Shown: one piece after another, positions 1 to 6,237 of the stretch | Position numbering within the stretch: position 1 is the first letter of the stretch | How the letters are laid out: each line of letters begins with the position of its first letter | Source: an uncultured Erysipelotrichaceae bacterium | GTDB lineage: Bacteria > Bacillota_I > Bacilli_A > Erysipelotrichales > Coprobacillaceae | Assembly (NCBI GenBank): GCA_900550005.1 | Contig: URQL01000035.1 | Coordinates: 1-12,127, forward strand | Reading direction: 5' to 3' | Length of the DNA: 12,127 nucleotides | Notes under the pieces: generated by a model | The model's input: only the letters and a program-made list of their open reading frames with translations | The model's database searches: none | What the model was told of the DNA's origin: nothing | Made by a program: the position numbers and the translations under genes

Positions 1-17
1 ATAAATTTATATTTTTT

Positions 18-47
18 TGTATATATTTATGATTTTTATGCAAACTA
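18..47 (+). promoter_or_regulatory. Possible sigma-G-type promoter of gpr
   Basis: TGTATA (18-23) and CAAACTA (41-47) are separated by 17 bases. The Bacillus sigma-G consensus is about TGHATR, 17-18 bases, then CATnHTA, so the upstream element matches fully and the -10 has one mismatch. Gpr is known to be made in the forespore under sigma-F/sigma-G. Against it, the predicted start of transcription is only about 10 bases before the chosen ATG, so the leader would be very short, and AT-rich DNA gives chance matches. Confidence 0.35.
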
Positions 48-63
48 GGTATGGGTGAAAGCA

Positions 64-951
64 ATGAATAGTGATTTAGCTAGGGAAAATATTGAAAATT
101 TAAAAGAAAATGTAGATTATACTTTTTCTAAATCTCATTTTGGAAAAATAATTTTAGAACACTATACTTTTTTCAAACAGCCAGCATGTATCTACGATGA
201 AATCTTAATTGAAAAGGGGTATGAGGAAGATTTTAAAAGGGCTTTTCAATTTGTTTTAAAACCGTATTTAAATTATCAACGAATTTTAATTGTAGGGTTA
301 GGTAATCGTCATTTCAATGCGGATGCTCTAGGACCCTTTGTGGTGGAACAAATTAAATGGGTAGATCAAGTTTATTTATTCATTCCTCGTGTGTCTGGAC
401 AAAGTGGTATGGATAGCGCTGAACAGGTCAAATTACTGGTTGATCATTATTCGATTGACTTGGTTATTGTTATTGATAGTTTATCTGCTCTTCATTCTAA
501 TGCTTTGTATTCAATGGTACAAATCAATGATTATGGATTAGCTCCAGGAAGTGGTGTTGGGGGTGTCCATAAAGCATTGACACAGGAAACTTTAAATGCC
601 AAAGTGATTGCTATTGGGGTACCATGCGTGATTAAAACTTCTCATTTGATTAATGAATTTTATCGCTATTGTGAAAGTTATTTCTATGAATCGTTATATG
701 TTAAAGACACTTTATTGAAATTGGGTTCACGTAAGCTTTATCAAGGAGAATTACCTTTAGAAAAGAAACGATTCCTTTTAGGACAAATCGGATTATTAAA
801 TACTAAAGAAAGACTAGCTTGTATAGAAGAAATCATGGAACCTATAGCTAAAAATTATGTGGTCACAAGCAAAGCAATTGATGAGGAAGTGACTTTTTTG
901 GCTAAGTGGATCAGTTCGAGCTTGAATGATTGTTTAAAAAATCGGTTCTAA
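64..951 (+). CDS. gpr: GPR endopeptidase (germination/spore protease)
   Basis: Gpr degrades the small acid-soluble proteins that coat spore DNA, releasing amino acids at germination. It acts in the spore core. The family blocks are visible: VGLGNR followed by NADALGP, VSGQSGMDS, the VIVIDSLSAL strand, APGSGVGG and VIAIGVPCVI, then a C-terminal stretch aligning with the Bacillus tail (LPLEKKRFLLGQIG). Counting from ATG 64, Asp87 and Asp138 match the two Asp residues that mutagenesis in Bacillus found essential. The ATG at 64 is chosen because GGGTGA (53-58) sits 5 bases upstream. A GTG at 55 would add three residues, and an in-frame stop at 46-48 rules out anything longer. At about 295 residues it is much shorter than the roughly 370 of Bacillus. 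It starts almost directly at the SDLARE site, so the usual 15-16 residue propeptide is nearly absent. spoIIP follows, as in Bacillus. Confidence 0.95.
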   Translation: MNSDLARENIENLKENVDYTFSKSHFGKIILEHYTFFKQPACIYDEILIEKGYEEDFKRAFQFVLKPYLNYQRILIVGLGNRHFNADALGPFVVEQIKWVDQVYLFIPRVSGQSGMDSAEQVKLLVDHYSIDLVIVIDSLSALHSNALYSMVQINDYGLAPGSGVGGVHKALTQETLNAKVIAIGVPCVIKTSHLINEFYRYCESYFYESLYVKDTLLKLGSRKLYQGELPLEKKRFLLGQIGLLNTKERLACIEEIMEPIAKNYVVTSKAIDEEVTFLAKWISSSLNDCLKNRF

Positions 952-965
952 TTTTTTTGCTCAAG

Positions 966-973
966 CATATACT
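966..973 (+). promoter_or_regulatory. Possible sigma-E-type -10 element before spoIIP
   Basis: CATATACT matches the sigma-E -10 consensus CATACAHT at 7 of 8 positions and lies about 18 bases before the spoIIP start. In Bacillus, spoIIP has a sigma-E promoter of its own inside the gpr-spoIIP unit. I see no good sigma-E -35 (ATA-type) at the proper distance, so this is tentative. Confidence 0.25.
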
Positions 974-990
974 TTTTTAAGGTAGGGGGG

Positions 991-1752
991 ATGTATGTGT
1001 TTAAAAGAAAAAGTACGGTTCTACTTTTAAAATTTATTGTTTTTAGTTTGTGTTTAAGTGGACTTAATCGTTGCATTCATACGATTTTACTATCACCTGT
1101 TTCGATCCATGCTTTAAGCAGTGAGGATATTTTACAAATCAATGCTTTACAAGAACAAACAAAACAATACAGCGAAAATAGTAAAAATAAAAAGATTTAC
1201 ATTTACTCAACCCACCAACAAGAAAATTATCTTGATTCAACGACTTTTAATGCATCTCATGATTTTGCAGAGAATTTAAGACAATTAGGTTATGAAGTTA
1301 AAGTAGAGGAAAATGATTTTACGGCTTATGCGAAAAGTCAAGGACTCACTTATGATGATCTTTATCAAGTATCGAATCATTTTTTACAGGAAACTTTAAG
1401 TGAGGGCACCTCTTTAGTACTTATTATTGATTTTCATCGCGATTCAGTAGGAAAAGATGTTACCTTTTTACACTATGATAATCAGGATTATGCAAAAATG
1501 ATGTTTGTTGTGGGGGGATTAAGCAGTAAAGCTAAGCAAGTGGAATCTTTATCTGCTCAATTATCAAGTTCGATTGATCAAATGGTACCGGGGATCAGTC
1601 GAGGAATTTTTGTAAGAGAAGCTTATTACAATCAAGAGATGGCAGATAATATGGTTTTAATCGAAGTAGGGGGAGTGGAAAATCGTTATGAAGAAGTTAA
1701 AAATAGTGTATCTGTTTTAGCAAAGGCCATTGACCAATGGTTAAGTTCTTAA
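991..1752 (+). CDS. spoIIP: Stage II sporulation protein P (SpoIIP)
   Basis: SpoIIP is the peptidoglycan amidase/endopeptidase of the SpoIID-SpoIIM-SpoIIP complex, which thins septal peptidoglycan and drives engulfment of the forespore. The N-terminus carries a hydrophobic membrane anchor (about residues 11-28), so the catalytic domain faces the septal space. Zinc-amidase landmarks of the family are present: STHQQENYL (His75), DFHRDS (His149), PGISRGIF and the LIEVGGVEN block with Glu225. The first His motif is YSTHQQ where Bacillus has a HTH-type sequence. It is about 250 residues against about 400 in Bacillus, with a shortened linker between anchor and domain. The start is uncertain: AAGG (979-982) suits ATG 991, but the G-run at 985-990 abuts that ATG and would fit GTG 997 better. 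It follows gpr by 39 bases and its 3' end overlaps the next gene. Confidence 0.95.
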   Translation: MYVFKRKSTVLLLKFIVFSLCLSGLNRCIHTILLSPVSIHALSSEDILQINALQEQTKQYSENSKNKKIYIYSTHQQENYLDSTTFNASHDFAENLRQLGYEVKVEENDFTAYAKSQGLTYDDLYQVSNHFLQETLSEGTSLVLIIDFHRDSVGKDVTFLHYDNQDYAKMMFVVGGLSSKAKQVESLSAQLSSSIDQMVPGISRGIFVREAYYNQEMADNMVLIEVGGVENRYEEVKNSVSVLAKAIDQWLSS

Positions 1753-2024
1753 AGAAATTAGGAATGCAACTTCTTTTTATTTTTCTGCTCCTTACTTTGG
1801 TTCAAATATCTCAAAATGTTTATCGGCAAAGCTATCATTTTTCGACTTCAATTTTTGAACAAGACGTTCAAAGTCAACAGCCCTTACAAAAATCTTATGT
1901 TTTAAATGATGAAAAGGAAAATGAAATTTCAAAAATGGCAAAGTCTGCTAGTGAAATGACGATTGAAGTTATTCGTTATCTTGTTTATGTGGTTGGGGAT
2001 TTGATTACATTTTTGATAAATTAA
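1737..2024 (+). CDS. Small membrane protein downstream of spoIIP (YqxA position)
   Basis: I do not recognise this 95-residue protein with certainty. It has a basic N-terminus, a strong transmembrane segment (about residues 10-27), a polar middle rich in Gln, Glu and Lys, and a second hydrophobic stretch at the C-terminus (about 77-95, ending GDLITFLIN). The start overlaps the last 16 bases of spoIIP, which implies translational coupling. AAGG at 1723-1726 is the only visible ribosome binding site, at a longish distance. In Bacillus subtilis the gene after gpr-spoIIP is yqxA, a small DUF3679 protein with one N-terminal membrane segment, so position, size and topology agree. Sequence homology cannot be shown by reading alone. 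No terminator is apparent after the stop. Confidence 0.6.
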   Translation: MVKFLKKLGMQLLFIFLLLTLVQISQNVYRQSYHFSTSIFEQDVQSQQPLQKSYVLNDEKENEISKMAKSASEMTIEVIRYLVYVVGDLITFLIN

Positions 2025-2065
2025 GAAAAAATTAAAGAAATTGTTCGCATTTTACTTGTTACTTT

Positions 2066-2074
2066 TGTTATAAT
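2066..2074 (+). promoter_or_regulatory. Extended -10 promoter for the CDP-alcohol phosphatidyltransferase gene
   Basis: TG-T-TATAAT is a perfect extended -10. No good -35 lies at 16-18 bases; the region there reads TTCGCAT. It is about 30 bases before the start codon at 2104. The ribosome binding site AGGGGGA lies at 2091-2097, 7 bases from the ATG. Confidence 0.65.
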
Positions 2075-2103
2075 GAAGAAAACAAGAGTGAGGGGGAAGT
2101 AAA

Positions 2104-2676
2104 ATGCTTACTAAAATAAAAAAGAATCTAACTATTTCAAATGGATTAAGTTTATTAAGAATTGTTCTTATTCCATTTATTGTTATAAACTATTTTAATG
2201 GGGATCATAAACAAGCTATTTTGCTATTATTTATCTCAGGCGTTTCGGATTTTTTAGATGGTAAACTTGCTCGTGCTTTAAATCAAATCACGCAACTTGG
2301 TATTTTACTTGATCCAATTGCTGATAAATTAACTCAACTAGCTCTGATTTTATGTGTTTTAAAAGAACAACCTTTGTTTTATTTACTTTTAATTTTATTT
2401 CTTATTAAAGAAAGTTATATGGCCATTATGGGACTTTATTTTTTAAAATGGAACTTACGTCTTCAAGGGGCGTTATTTGCTGGAAAATTGAGTACTTTTG
2501 TTATTTATGTAGGTATGTTGATTTTATTTGTTTTTCCTAAGCTACAAATGATTTATGTGGATTTGTTATTTTTCATTATGCTTATTGTATTGCTTAATTC
2601 TCTTTATGCTTATCATAAAGAATATCAAAAGATGCGTTTACAAGTAAATAAAGCATCTTTTCCAAACAAAGATTAA
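2104..2676 (+). CDS. CDP-alcohol phosphatidyltransferase family protein (PgsA-like)
   Basis: This integral membrane enzyme moves a phosphatidyl group from CDP-diacylglycerol to an alcohol. In PgsA the acceptor is glycerol-3-phosphate and the product is the precursor of phosphatidylglycerol. The family signature DGxxARx8GxxxDxxxD is complete: Asp49, Asp52-Gly53, Ala56-Arg57, Gly66, Asp70 and Asp74, the four Asp being the metal-binding and catalytic residues. The N-terminal NGLSLLRIVLIP resembles the opening of PgsA proteins. About six hydrophobic segments are visible over 190 residues, a normal length. The acceptor cannot be fixed from sequence, because PgsA, prokaryotic cardiolipin synthases of this fold and inositol-phosphate enzymes share the motif. 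PgsA is the best guess. The last 83 bases overlap the convergent minus-strand gene. A phospholipase-D-type cardiolipin synthase, which would use phosphatidylglycerol, is encoded at 8609. Confidence 0.85.
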   Translation: MLTKIKKNLTISNGLSLLRIVLIPFIVINYFNGDHKQAILLLFISGVSDFLDGKLARALNQITQLGILLDPIADKLTQLALILCVLKEQPLFYLLLILFLIKESYMAIMGLYFLKWNLRLQGALFAGKLSTFVIYVGMLILFVFPKLQMIYVDLLFFIMLIVLLNSLYAYHKEYQKMRLQVNKASFPNKD

Positions 2677-3169
2677 TACCTAGAATAAATACAATTTCAA
2701 TGAGGGTATTGATTTTGTTGTAAAAAATAAATAAAGCAAGACAAATTGCAATCCAAATAAGGTAGTAAGGATAAATTTGATTAAATAGGTCAAAAGAATA
2801 ATGACTGAGTTTAAAAAGGATTTGGGCTAGATAAAATAGAAAAAGAATACTTCCAAACAAAGCTAAATCTGTATGCAAAGAAGAGATAAAGTCTGCTGCA
2901 CTTTTATAAGGAATTAAAATGACTAACAGCATTGTACTGCAAAAAAAAATAGGATAGATTAGAGAATTATTCAGATATTTTTTAATTTTAGAAAAAAGAG
3001 TAAGATAATAACCACTTAATAGAAACAAAAGTATAAAAATAGGGAATCTTAACCCTTTCGAATTGATTAGATAGGTGATGTTTTGATTTGTTAAACTTGT
3101 AGAATAAGATAAACTAAGTAAAATTAGGGGAAGGATTAAAATACGAATTATTCTTTTTATTTTTGACAT
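2594..3169 (-). CDS. Polytopic membrane protein of unknown function
   Basis: I do not recognise the family. The 191-residue protein is almost entirely hydrophobic, with about six membrane segments (roughly 7-25, 41-61, 71-88, 100-121, 132-152 and 156-180), short Lys-rich loops and a charged C-terminus (DKHKEN). The gene looks real: GAGGTGA (minus strand of 3174-3180) lies 4 bases before the ATG, and a near-consensus promoter TAGACA-N17-TATAAT sits just upstream. Its leader would be only about 15 bases. The 3' end runs 83 bases into the end of the convergent phosphatidyltransferase gene, so neither gene has a private terminator there. It diverges from the CmpB-type permease gene. No catalytic motif is visible. 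Confidence 0.7.
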   Translation of the reverse strand: MSKIKRIIRILILPLILLSLSYSTSLTNQNITYLINSKGLRFPIFILLFLLSGYYLTLFSKIKKYLNNSLIYPIFFCSTMLLVILIPYKSAADFISSLHTDLALFGSILFLFYLAQILFKLSHYSFDLFNQIYPYYLIWIAICLALFIFYNKINTLIEIVFILGINLCLEKMLYLLVNASFDILYDKHKEN

Positions 3170-3191
3170 CGTCTCACCTCAATGGTATTAT
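3163..3191 (+). promoter_or_regulatory. Consensus promoter of the CmpB-type permease gene
   Basis: TTGACA (3163-3168), a 17-base spacer, then TATTAT (3186-3191), preceded by TG-G so that it is also an extended -10. This is the best -35 in the window. The -35 overlaps the start codon of the minus-strand gene (3167-3169), and the -10 shares two bases with that gene's -10. The predicted leader is about 45 bases. Confidence 0.7.
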
Positions 3192-3218
3192 TATAACGAT
3201 TTTCTTTTAGAATGTCTA
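3190..3218 (-). promoter_or_regulatory. Promoter of the minus-strand membrane protein
   Basis: Read on the minus strand: TAGACA (3218-3213), a 17-base spacer, TATAAT (3195-3190). Five of six -35 bases and six of six -10 bases match the vegetative consensus. It interlocks with the opposing promoter at 3163-3191. Confidence 0.65.
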
Positions 3219-3242
3219 AACAAATTTGCTTAGGAGGTATTT

Positions 3243-4001
3243 ATGAAAGAACTCTATGTACTTATTCTCTCTTTCTTTCTTTATGGATTTTTTGGCTGGA
3301 TTTGGGAATCTATTATTTTACAGCTAGCTAAAGGATGTAAAATTGTTAACCGTGGTTTTTTAAATGGTCCAATTATCCCAATCTATGGTTTTGGTGCTAT
3401 CCTTATTATTGTTTTACTTCAACGTGGAAATGTTGCGTATCCGGTATTTTCTTTATTCATTGAATCAGGAGCGCTTGCTTGTTTACTTGAATATCTAACA
3501 AGTTATGTTATGGAAAAACTTTTTAAAAGAAGATGGTGGGATTATTCTAAACGTCCATTTAATTTAAATGGAAGAATTTGTTTGGAAGGTTTCGTTTGCT
3601 TTGGTGTTTTTGGTGTTGTGGTAGATGCGATTATTCAACCTTATTTTGATTCAAAACTATTTGTTTATAAAGAAACAGTGTTGTTAGTTGTCAGTACGGT
3701 TTTAATTACTTTATTTATATCTGATTTGATTACGACATTGATTGGTATGGCTAAGTTAGATGAACGTATTGAAGAATTACAATTTATTTTGGATAAAGAA
3801 GGGGATAAATATTTTGAAAAATATAAGGAATACCGTAATGAAAAATTACGTCAATATTATGTATTAAAAGAAATATTTGATCGTCATAAAGAAAGCAGTG
3901 AATCTATTTTAGCTTTAAGAAAACATTCTCGTTTTGTTGAAAGACGTATGTTGAAAGCTTTTCCTCACATCGTAAAGAAACAAGAGAAAATAGAAAAATA
4001 A
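3243..4001 (+). CDS. CmpB-type putative ABC transporter permease (PF06541 family)
   Basis: This is a multi-spanning membrane protein of the family Pfam names ABC_trans_CmpB, common in Firmicutes. Transport has been proposed for it, but no substrate is established. Recognisable blocks are FFGWIWESI near the N-terminus, VNRGFLNGP, PIYGFGA, LEYLTSYVMEKLF, RWWDYS and FNLNGRICLEG. About five hydrophobic segments cover residues 1-160. The last 90 residues (from about 165) are a charged, Glu/Lys/Arg-rich cytoplasmic helical tail with coiled-coil character (DERIEELQF onward). AGGAGGT (3232-3238) lies 4 bases before the ATG. No ATPase gene sits next to it, so the ABC label rests on family naming only. 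The gene ends at a terminator about 110 bases downstream. Confidence 0.85.
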   Translation: MKELYVLILSFFLYGFFGWIWESIILQLAKGCKIVNRGFLNGPIIPIYGFGAILIIVLLQRGNVAYPVFSLFIESGALACLLEYLTSYVMEKLFKRRWWDYSKRPFNLNGRICLEGFVCFGVFGVVVDAIIQPYFDSKLFVYKETVLLVVSTVLITLFISDLITTLIGMAKLDERIEELQFILDKEGDKYFEKYKEYRNEKLRQYYVLKEIFDRHKESSESILALRKHSRFVERRMLKAFPHIVKKQEKIEK

Positions 4002-4268
4002 ATATAGAATTCGTTTAATTCATAAATGTATATTTTGTAAAATGCTATAAATATCGCTTGATTTAATAAAAAGTGGCGCAAATCCCACACGTTTTTAATC
4101 AATAATTAAAAAATCCTCCTATATTGGGGATTTTTTAGTTTATTTCATGATTTTTTATAAAGTAAAAAAATTAAAAATACACAAATTAGCGATTGTAGGA
4201 GTGACTAATTGGAGATAAATAGCCAAAATAATACGTGATTTATATGTATTTATGTTATCTTAAAGGAA
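4002..4268. other. Intergenic stretch without a gene
   Basis: This AT-rich stretch carries the terminator at 4108-4136. No frame has coding character, and there is no RNA-gene structure. A weak GTGG/CCAC pairing occurs at 4073-4088. The decayed nuclease gene begins immediately after. Confidence 0.6.
4108..4136 (+). terminator. Intrinsic terminator after the CmpB-type gene
   Basis: AAAAAATCCTC pairs with GGGGATTTTTT (one G-T pair) around the 7-base loop CTATATT. The stem ends in a run of T. The A-rich left arm means it could also act on the opposite strand. Confidence 0.75.
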
Positions 4269-4723
4269 ATGAAGAAAATATCGATAGGGATCGAAGATTT
4301 TAAAAATTAATTGAAGAAAATTATTATTATGTTGATAAATTTCAATTTATAGAAATAGTTTTATTAGATCAACTTACTTTATTTACCCAACCAAGACGTA
4401 GGAAAGTAGTAATCACTATTTATTTGATCACCTTAAAATAAAGCAAAATGAAAAGGTGATGCGATTGCAAAATCCGTTTCTTGTTATTTTTTTAACACTT
4501 AAAGACATTGATGGAAGTAATTATAATTATTGTATTGAGTCTTATCGTTATTGAATGTAAAAGAGCTATAAGTCCTCAGCGTCTTGAAAAAGAATCACAT
4601 GATGCGGTTAATCAAATCGTAGGAAATAGATACATTGAAAGGTAAAAGCAGGATGGATATAGGGACATTATTGGTTATGGAATTGTTTTTTATCAAAAGA
4701 CAGCAGTTATTGTTAAATTGTAG
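4269..4723 (+). pseudogene. Decayed AAA-ATPase-like / PD-(D/E)XK nuclease family gene
   Basis: Four short coding remnants in shifting frames read as one family: an AAA-ATPase_like N-domain plus a C-terminal PDDEXK nuclease domain (DUF1703 type). Fragment 1 (4269-4307) gives MKKISIGIEDF. Fragment 2 (about 4307-4438, next frame) gives LIEENYYYVDK and LTLFTQPRRR, matching the family's YYVDKT and LFTRPRRFGKT. Fragment 3 (about 4414-4551, third frame) gives NPFLVIFLTLKDIDGSNY. Fragment 4 (about 4541-4723) gives LIVIECKRA, then ESHDAVNQIVGNRYIE, an in-frame stop at 4643, and DGYRDIIGYGIVFYQKTAV to the natural-looking end. The Walker A Gly-Lys-Thr is destroyed by a frameshift, and the central few hundred residues of a roughly 500-residue family are deleted. 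At 455 bases with several frameshifts it cannot make a working protein. These genes are multicopy in related gut Firmicutes. Intact function is unknown. Confidence 0.8.
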
Positions 4724-4757
4724 CTTTGCATAACAAAAGAGAAATAACATATTTATT

Positions 4758-4785
4758 GGTAGTCAAAATTAGACTACCTTTTTTT
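4758..4785 (+). terminator. Strong intrinsic terminator between the pseudogene and the purine permease
   Basis: GGTAGTC (4758-4764) and GACTACC (4772-4778) form a perfect 7-bp stem with a 7-base loop, followed by seven T. It lies 35 bases after the pseudogene's last stop, which suits its old terminator, and 39 bases before the permease start. The permease must therefore start transcription within 4786-4815 or control read-through. TATACT at 4798-4803 is a weak -10 candidate without a good -35. Confidence 0.85.
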
Positions 4786-4824
4786 GATAATTATGTGTAT
4801 ACTTAAATTGTTAAGGAGGATACT

Positions 4825-6147
4825 ATGTTAGAAAAATTATTTAAACTTAGTGAAAAGAAGACAGATGTTAAAACAGAGTTGATTGCTGGGTTAACTACTT
4901 TCTTAGCTATGGCTTATATTCTTGGGGTTAACCCATCTATTTTAAGCGAAGCAGGTATGGATTTCCATTCTGTATTCATGGCTACAGCATTGTCTTCAGC
5001 TTTAGCTTCTATTATCATGGGGTTAGTAAGTAATTATCCTGTTGCTTTAGCACCTGGTATGGGAGTCAATGCTTTATTTACGTATACTGTATGTTTAACA
5101 ATGGGCTACAGTTACAAAGCTGCTTTAGCTGCTGTTTTTGTTTCAGGGATTATTTTTGTAGTGATTTCTGTAACTGGAATTCGTAAACAAATTATCAATT
5201 CTATTCCTGCTCAATTAAAATTAGCCATTGGTGCTGGAATTGGATTTTTTATTGCATTTGTTGGATTAAAGAATGCTGGAATTATTGTTGCAAACAGTTC
5301 AACTGCTGTTGGTTTAGGAGATTTAGGGGATCCAACAGTATTACTTGCTTTATTTGGTATTATTGTAACAATTGTGTTACTTGTTAAAAAGGTTCCTGCT
5401 GCTGTGTTTGTAGGAATGGTTATTACTGCTGTTGTAGGTATTGTATGTAATTTAATTTTCCATGTTGATGGATTACCTGCATTACCTGAAAAATTATTTG
5501 AATTGAATTTCAATATAAAAACAATTGGTGCTTTTAATGCTGGATTTGGTGAATTATTTGCTGATCCTTTACAAGCAATCGTTGTTATTTTCTCATTCTT
5601 ATTCGTAGACTTCTTCGATACTGCTGGAACACTTGTTGCTGTAGCTAACCGTATCGGTTTAGTTAATGAAAAAGGTGAACTTGAAAACGTTGAAAAAGCA
5701 TTACTTGCAGATGCTGTAGGTACTGTTGCTGGAGCAATAATTGGTACTTCAACAGTTACTTCATTTGTTGAATCTACTTCTGGTGTTGAAGCAGGAGGAC
5801 GTACAGGTTTAACAAGTTGTACAACAGGTGTTTTATTCTTAGCTTCTGTAGCAATTTCACCAATTATTTTAGCTTCTGTTACTTCAGCTGTAACAACACC
5901 TGCACTTGTTGTTGTCGGAATTTTAATGGCTCAACAATTAAAAGATATTGAATGGGATAATTTAGTTTATGCAATTACTGGTTTTATCACTGTTTTAACA
6001 ATGATTTTAACTTATAGTATTGCTAATGGGATCGCATTTGGTTTCTTTGCTTATGTAGCAAGTATGGTTGCTGCTGGTAAAGCAAAAGAAGTTAATCCAA
6101 TTATTTATGCTTTATTAATTATTTTCATTCTATATTTTGCAATTTAA
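4825..6147 (+). CDS. pbuG: Guanine/hypoxanthine permease, NCS2 family (PbuG/PbuO type)
   Basis: This is a proton-coupled uptake transporter for purine bases in the cytoplasmic membrane, feeding purine salvage. It follows the Bacillus PbuG pattern from end to end: GLTTFLAMAYILGVNPSIL near the start, ALAPGMGVNALF (TM3 region), KLAIGAGIGFFIAFVGL, FLFVDFFDTAGTLVAVANR, GTSTVTSFVESTSGVEAGG (the TM10 substrate region) and TPALVVVGILMA. The length of 440 residues is normal, with about 12-14 membrane segments. Ribosome binding site AAGGAGG (4813-4819) lies 5 bases before the ATG. PbuG and PbuO cannot be separated by reading alone, and adenine cannot be excluded as a substrate. In Bacillus, pbuG sits behind a guanine riboswitch; none is visible here, and a terminator lies just upstream instead. 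The gene is monocistronic, closed by the terminator at 6150-6187. Confidence 0.93.
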   Translation: MLEKLFKLSEKKTDVKTELIAGLTTFLAMAYILGVNPSILSEAGMDFHSVFMATALSSALASIIMGLVSNYPVALAPGMGVNALFTYTVCLTMGYSYKAALAAVFVSGIIFVVISVTGIRKQIINSIPAQLKLAIGAGIGFFIAFVGLKNAGIIVANSSTAVGLGDLGDPTVLLALFGIIVTIVLLVKKVPAAVFVGMVITAVVGIVCNLIFHVDGLPALPEKLFELNFNIKTIGAFNAGFGELFADPLQAIVVIFSFLFVDFFDTAGTLVAVANRIGLVNEKGELENVEKALLADAVGTVAGAIIGTSTVTSFVESTSGVEAGGRTGLTSCTTGVLFLASVAISPIILASVTSAVTTPALVVVGILMAQQLKDIEWDNLVYAITGFITVLTMILTYSIANGIAFGFFAYVASMVAAGKAKEVNPIIYALLIIFILYFAI

Positions 6148-6149
6148 TA

Positions 6150-6187
6150 AAAAAACCTAGTTGCTTAAAAATGCACTAGGTTTTTTT
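6150..6187 (+). terminator. Intrinsic terminator after the purine permease
   Basis: AAAAAACCTAGT (6150-6161) pairs with ACTAGGTTTTTT (6175-6186). The stem is extended by a GC pair past a bulge, and a T-run follows. It is symmetrical enough to act on both strands. Confidence 0.85.
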
Positions 6188-6204
6188 ATTTTTCATACAA
6201 ATTG

Positions 6205-6213
6205 TGGTATAAT
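6205..6213 (+). promoter_or_regulatory. Extended -10 promoter of the lemA operon
   Basis: TG-G-TATAAT is a perfect extended -10, directly after the permease terminator. The -35 position reads TTTATT, a weak match. The predicted transcript starts near 6220, leaving a short leader with GGGAGGG (6225-6231) as ribosome binding site. Confidence 0.7.
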
Positions 6214-6237
6214 AAGGTAAAAAAGGGAGGGATGATT

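Noticed and set aside
4071..4095. GTGG/CCAC hairpin flanked by A and T runs as a terminator or small RNA
   Set aside because: The stem is only 4 bp with an 8-base loop. The terminator at 4108-4136 is far better.
4690..4824. Purine riboswitch before the guanine/hypoxanthine permease
   Set aside because: Expected in Bacillus relatives, but none of the conserved aptamer core or three-way junction is visible. Most of the stretch is pseudogene remnant followed by a plain terminator.
5211..5513. Minus-strand frame of about 100 codons
   Set aside because: It lies wholly within the purine permease gene, has a low-complexity Asn/Thr/Pro composition typical of an antisense shadow, and lacks a ribosome binding site.
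6202..6237. Upstream TTG start for LemA
   Set aside because: It would place the first codons within the -10 promoter element and ahead of the ribosome binding site. The ATG at 6238 has ideal spacing.
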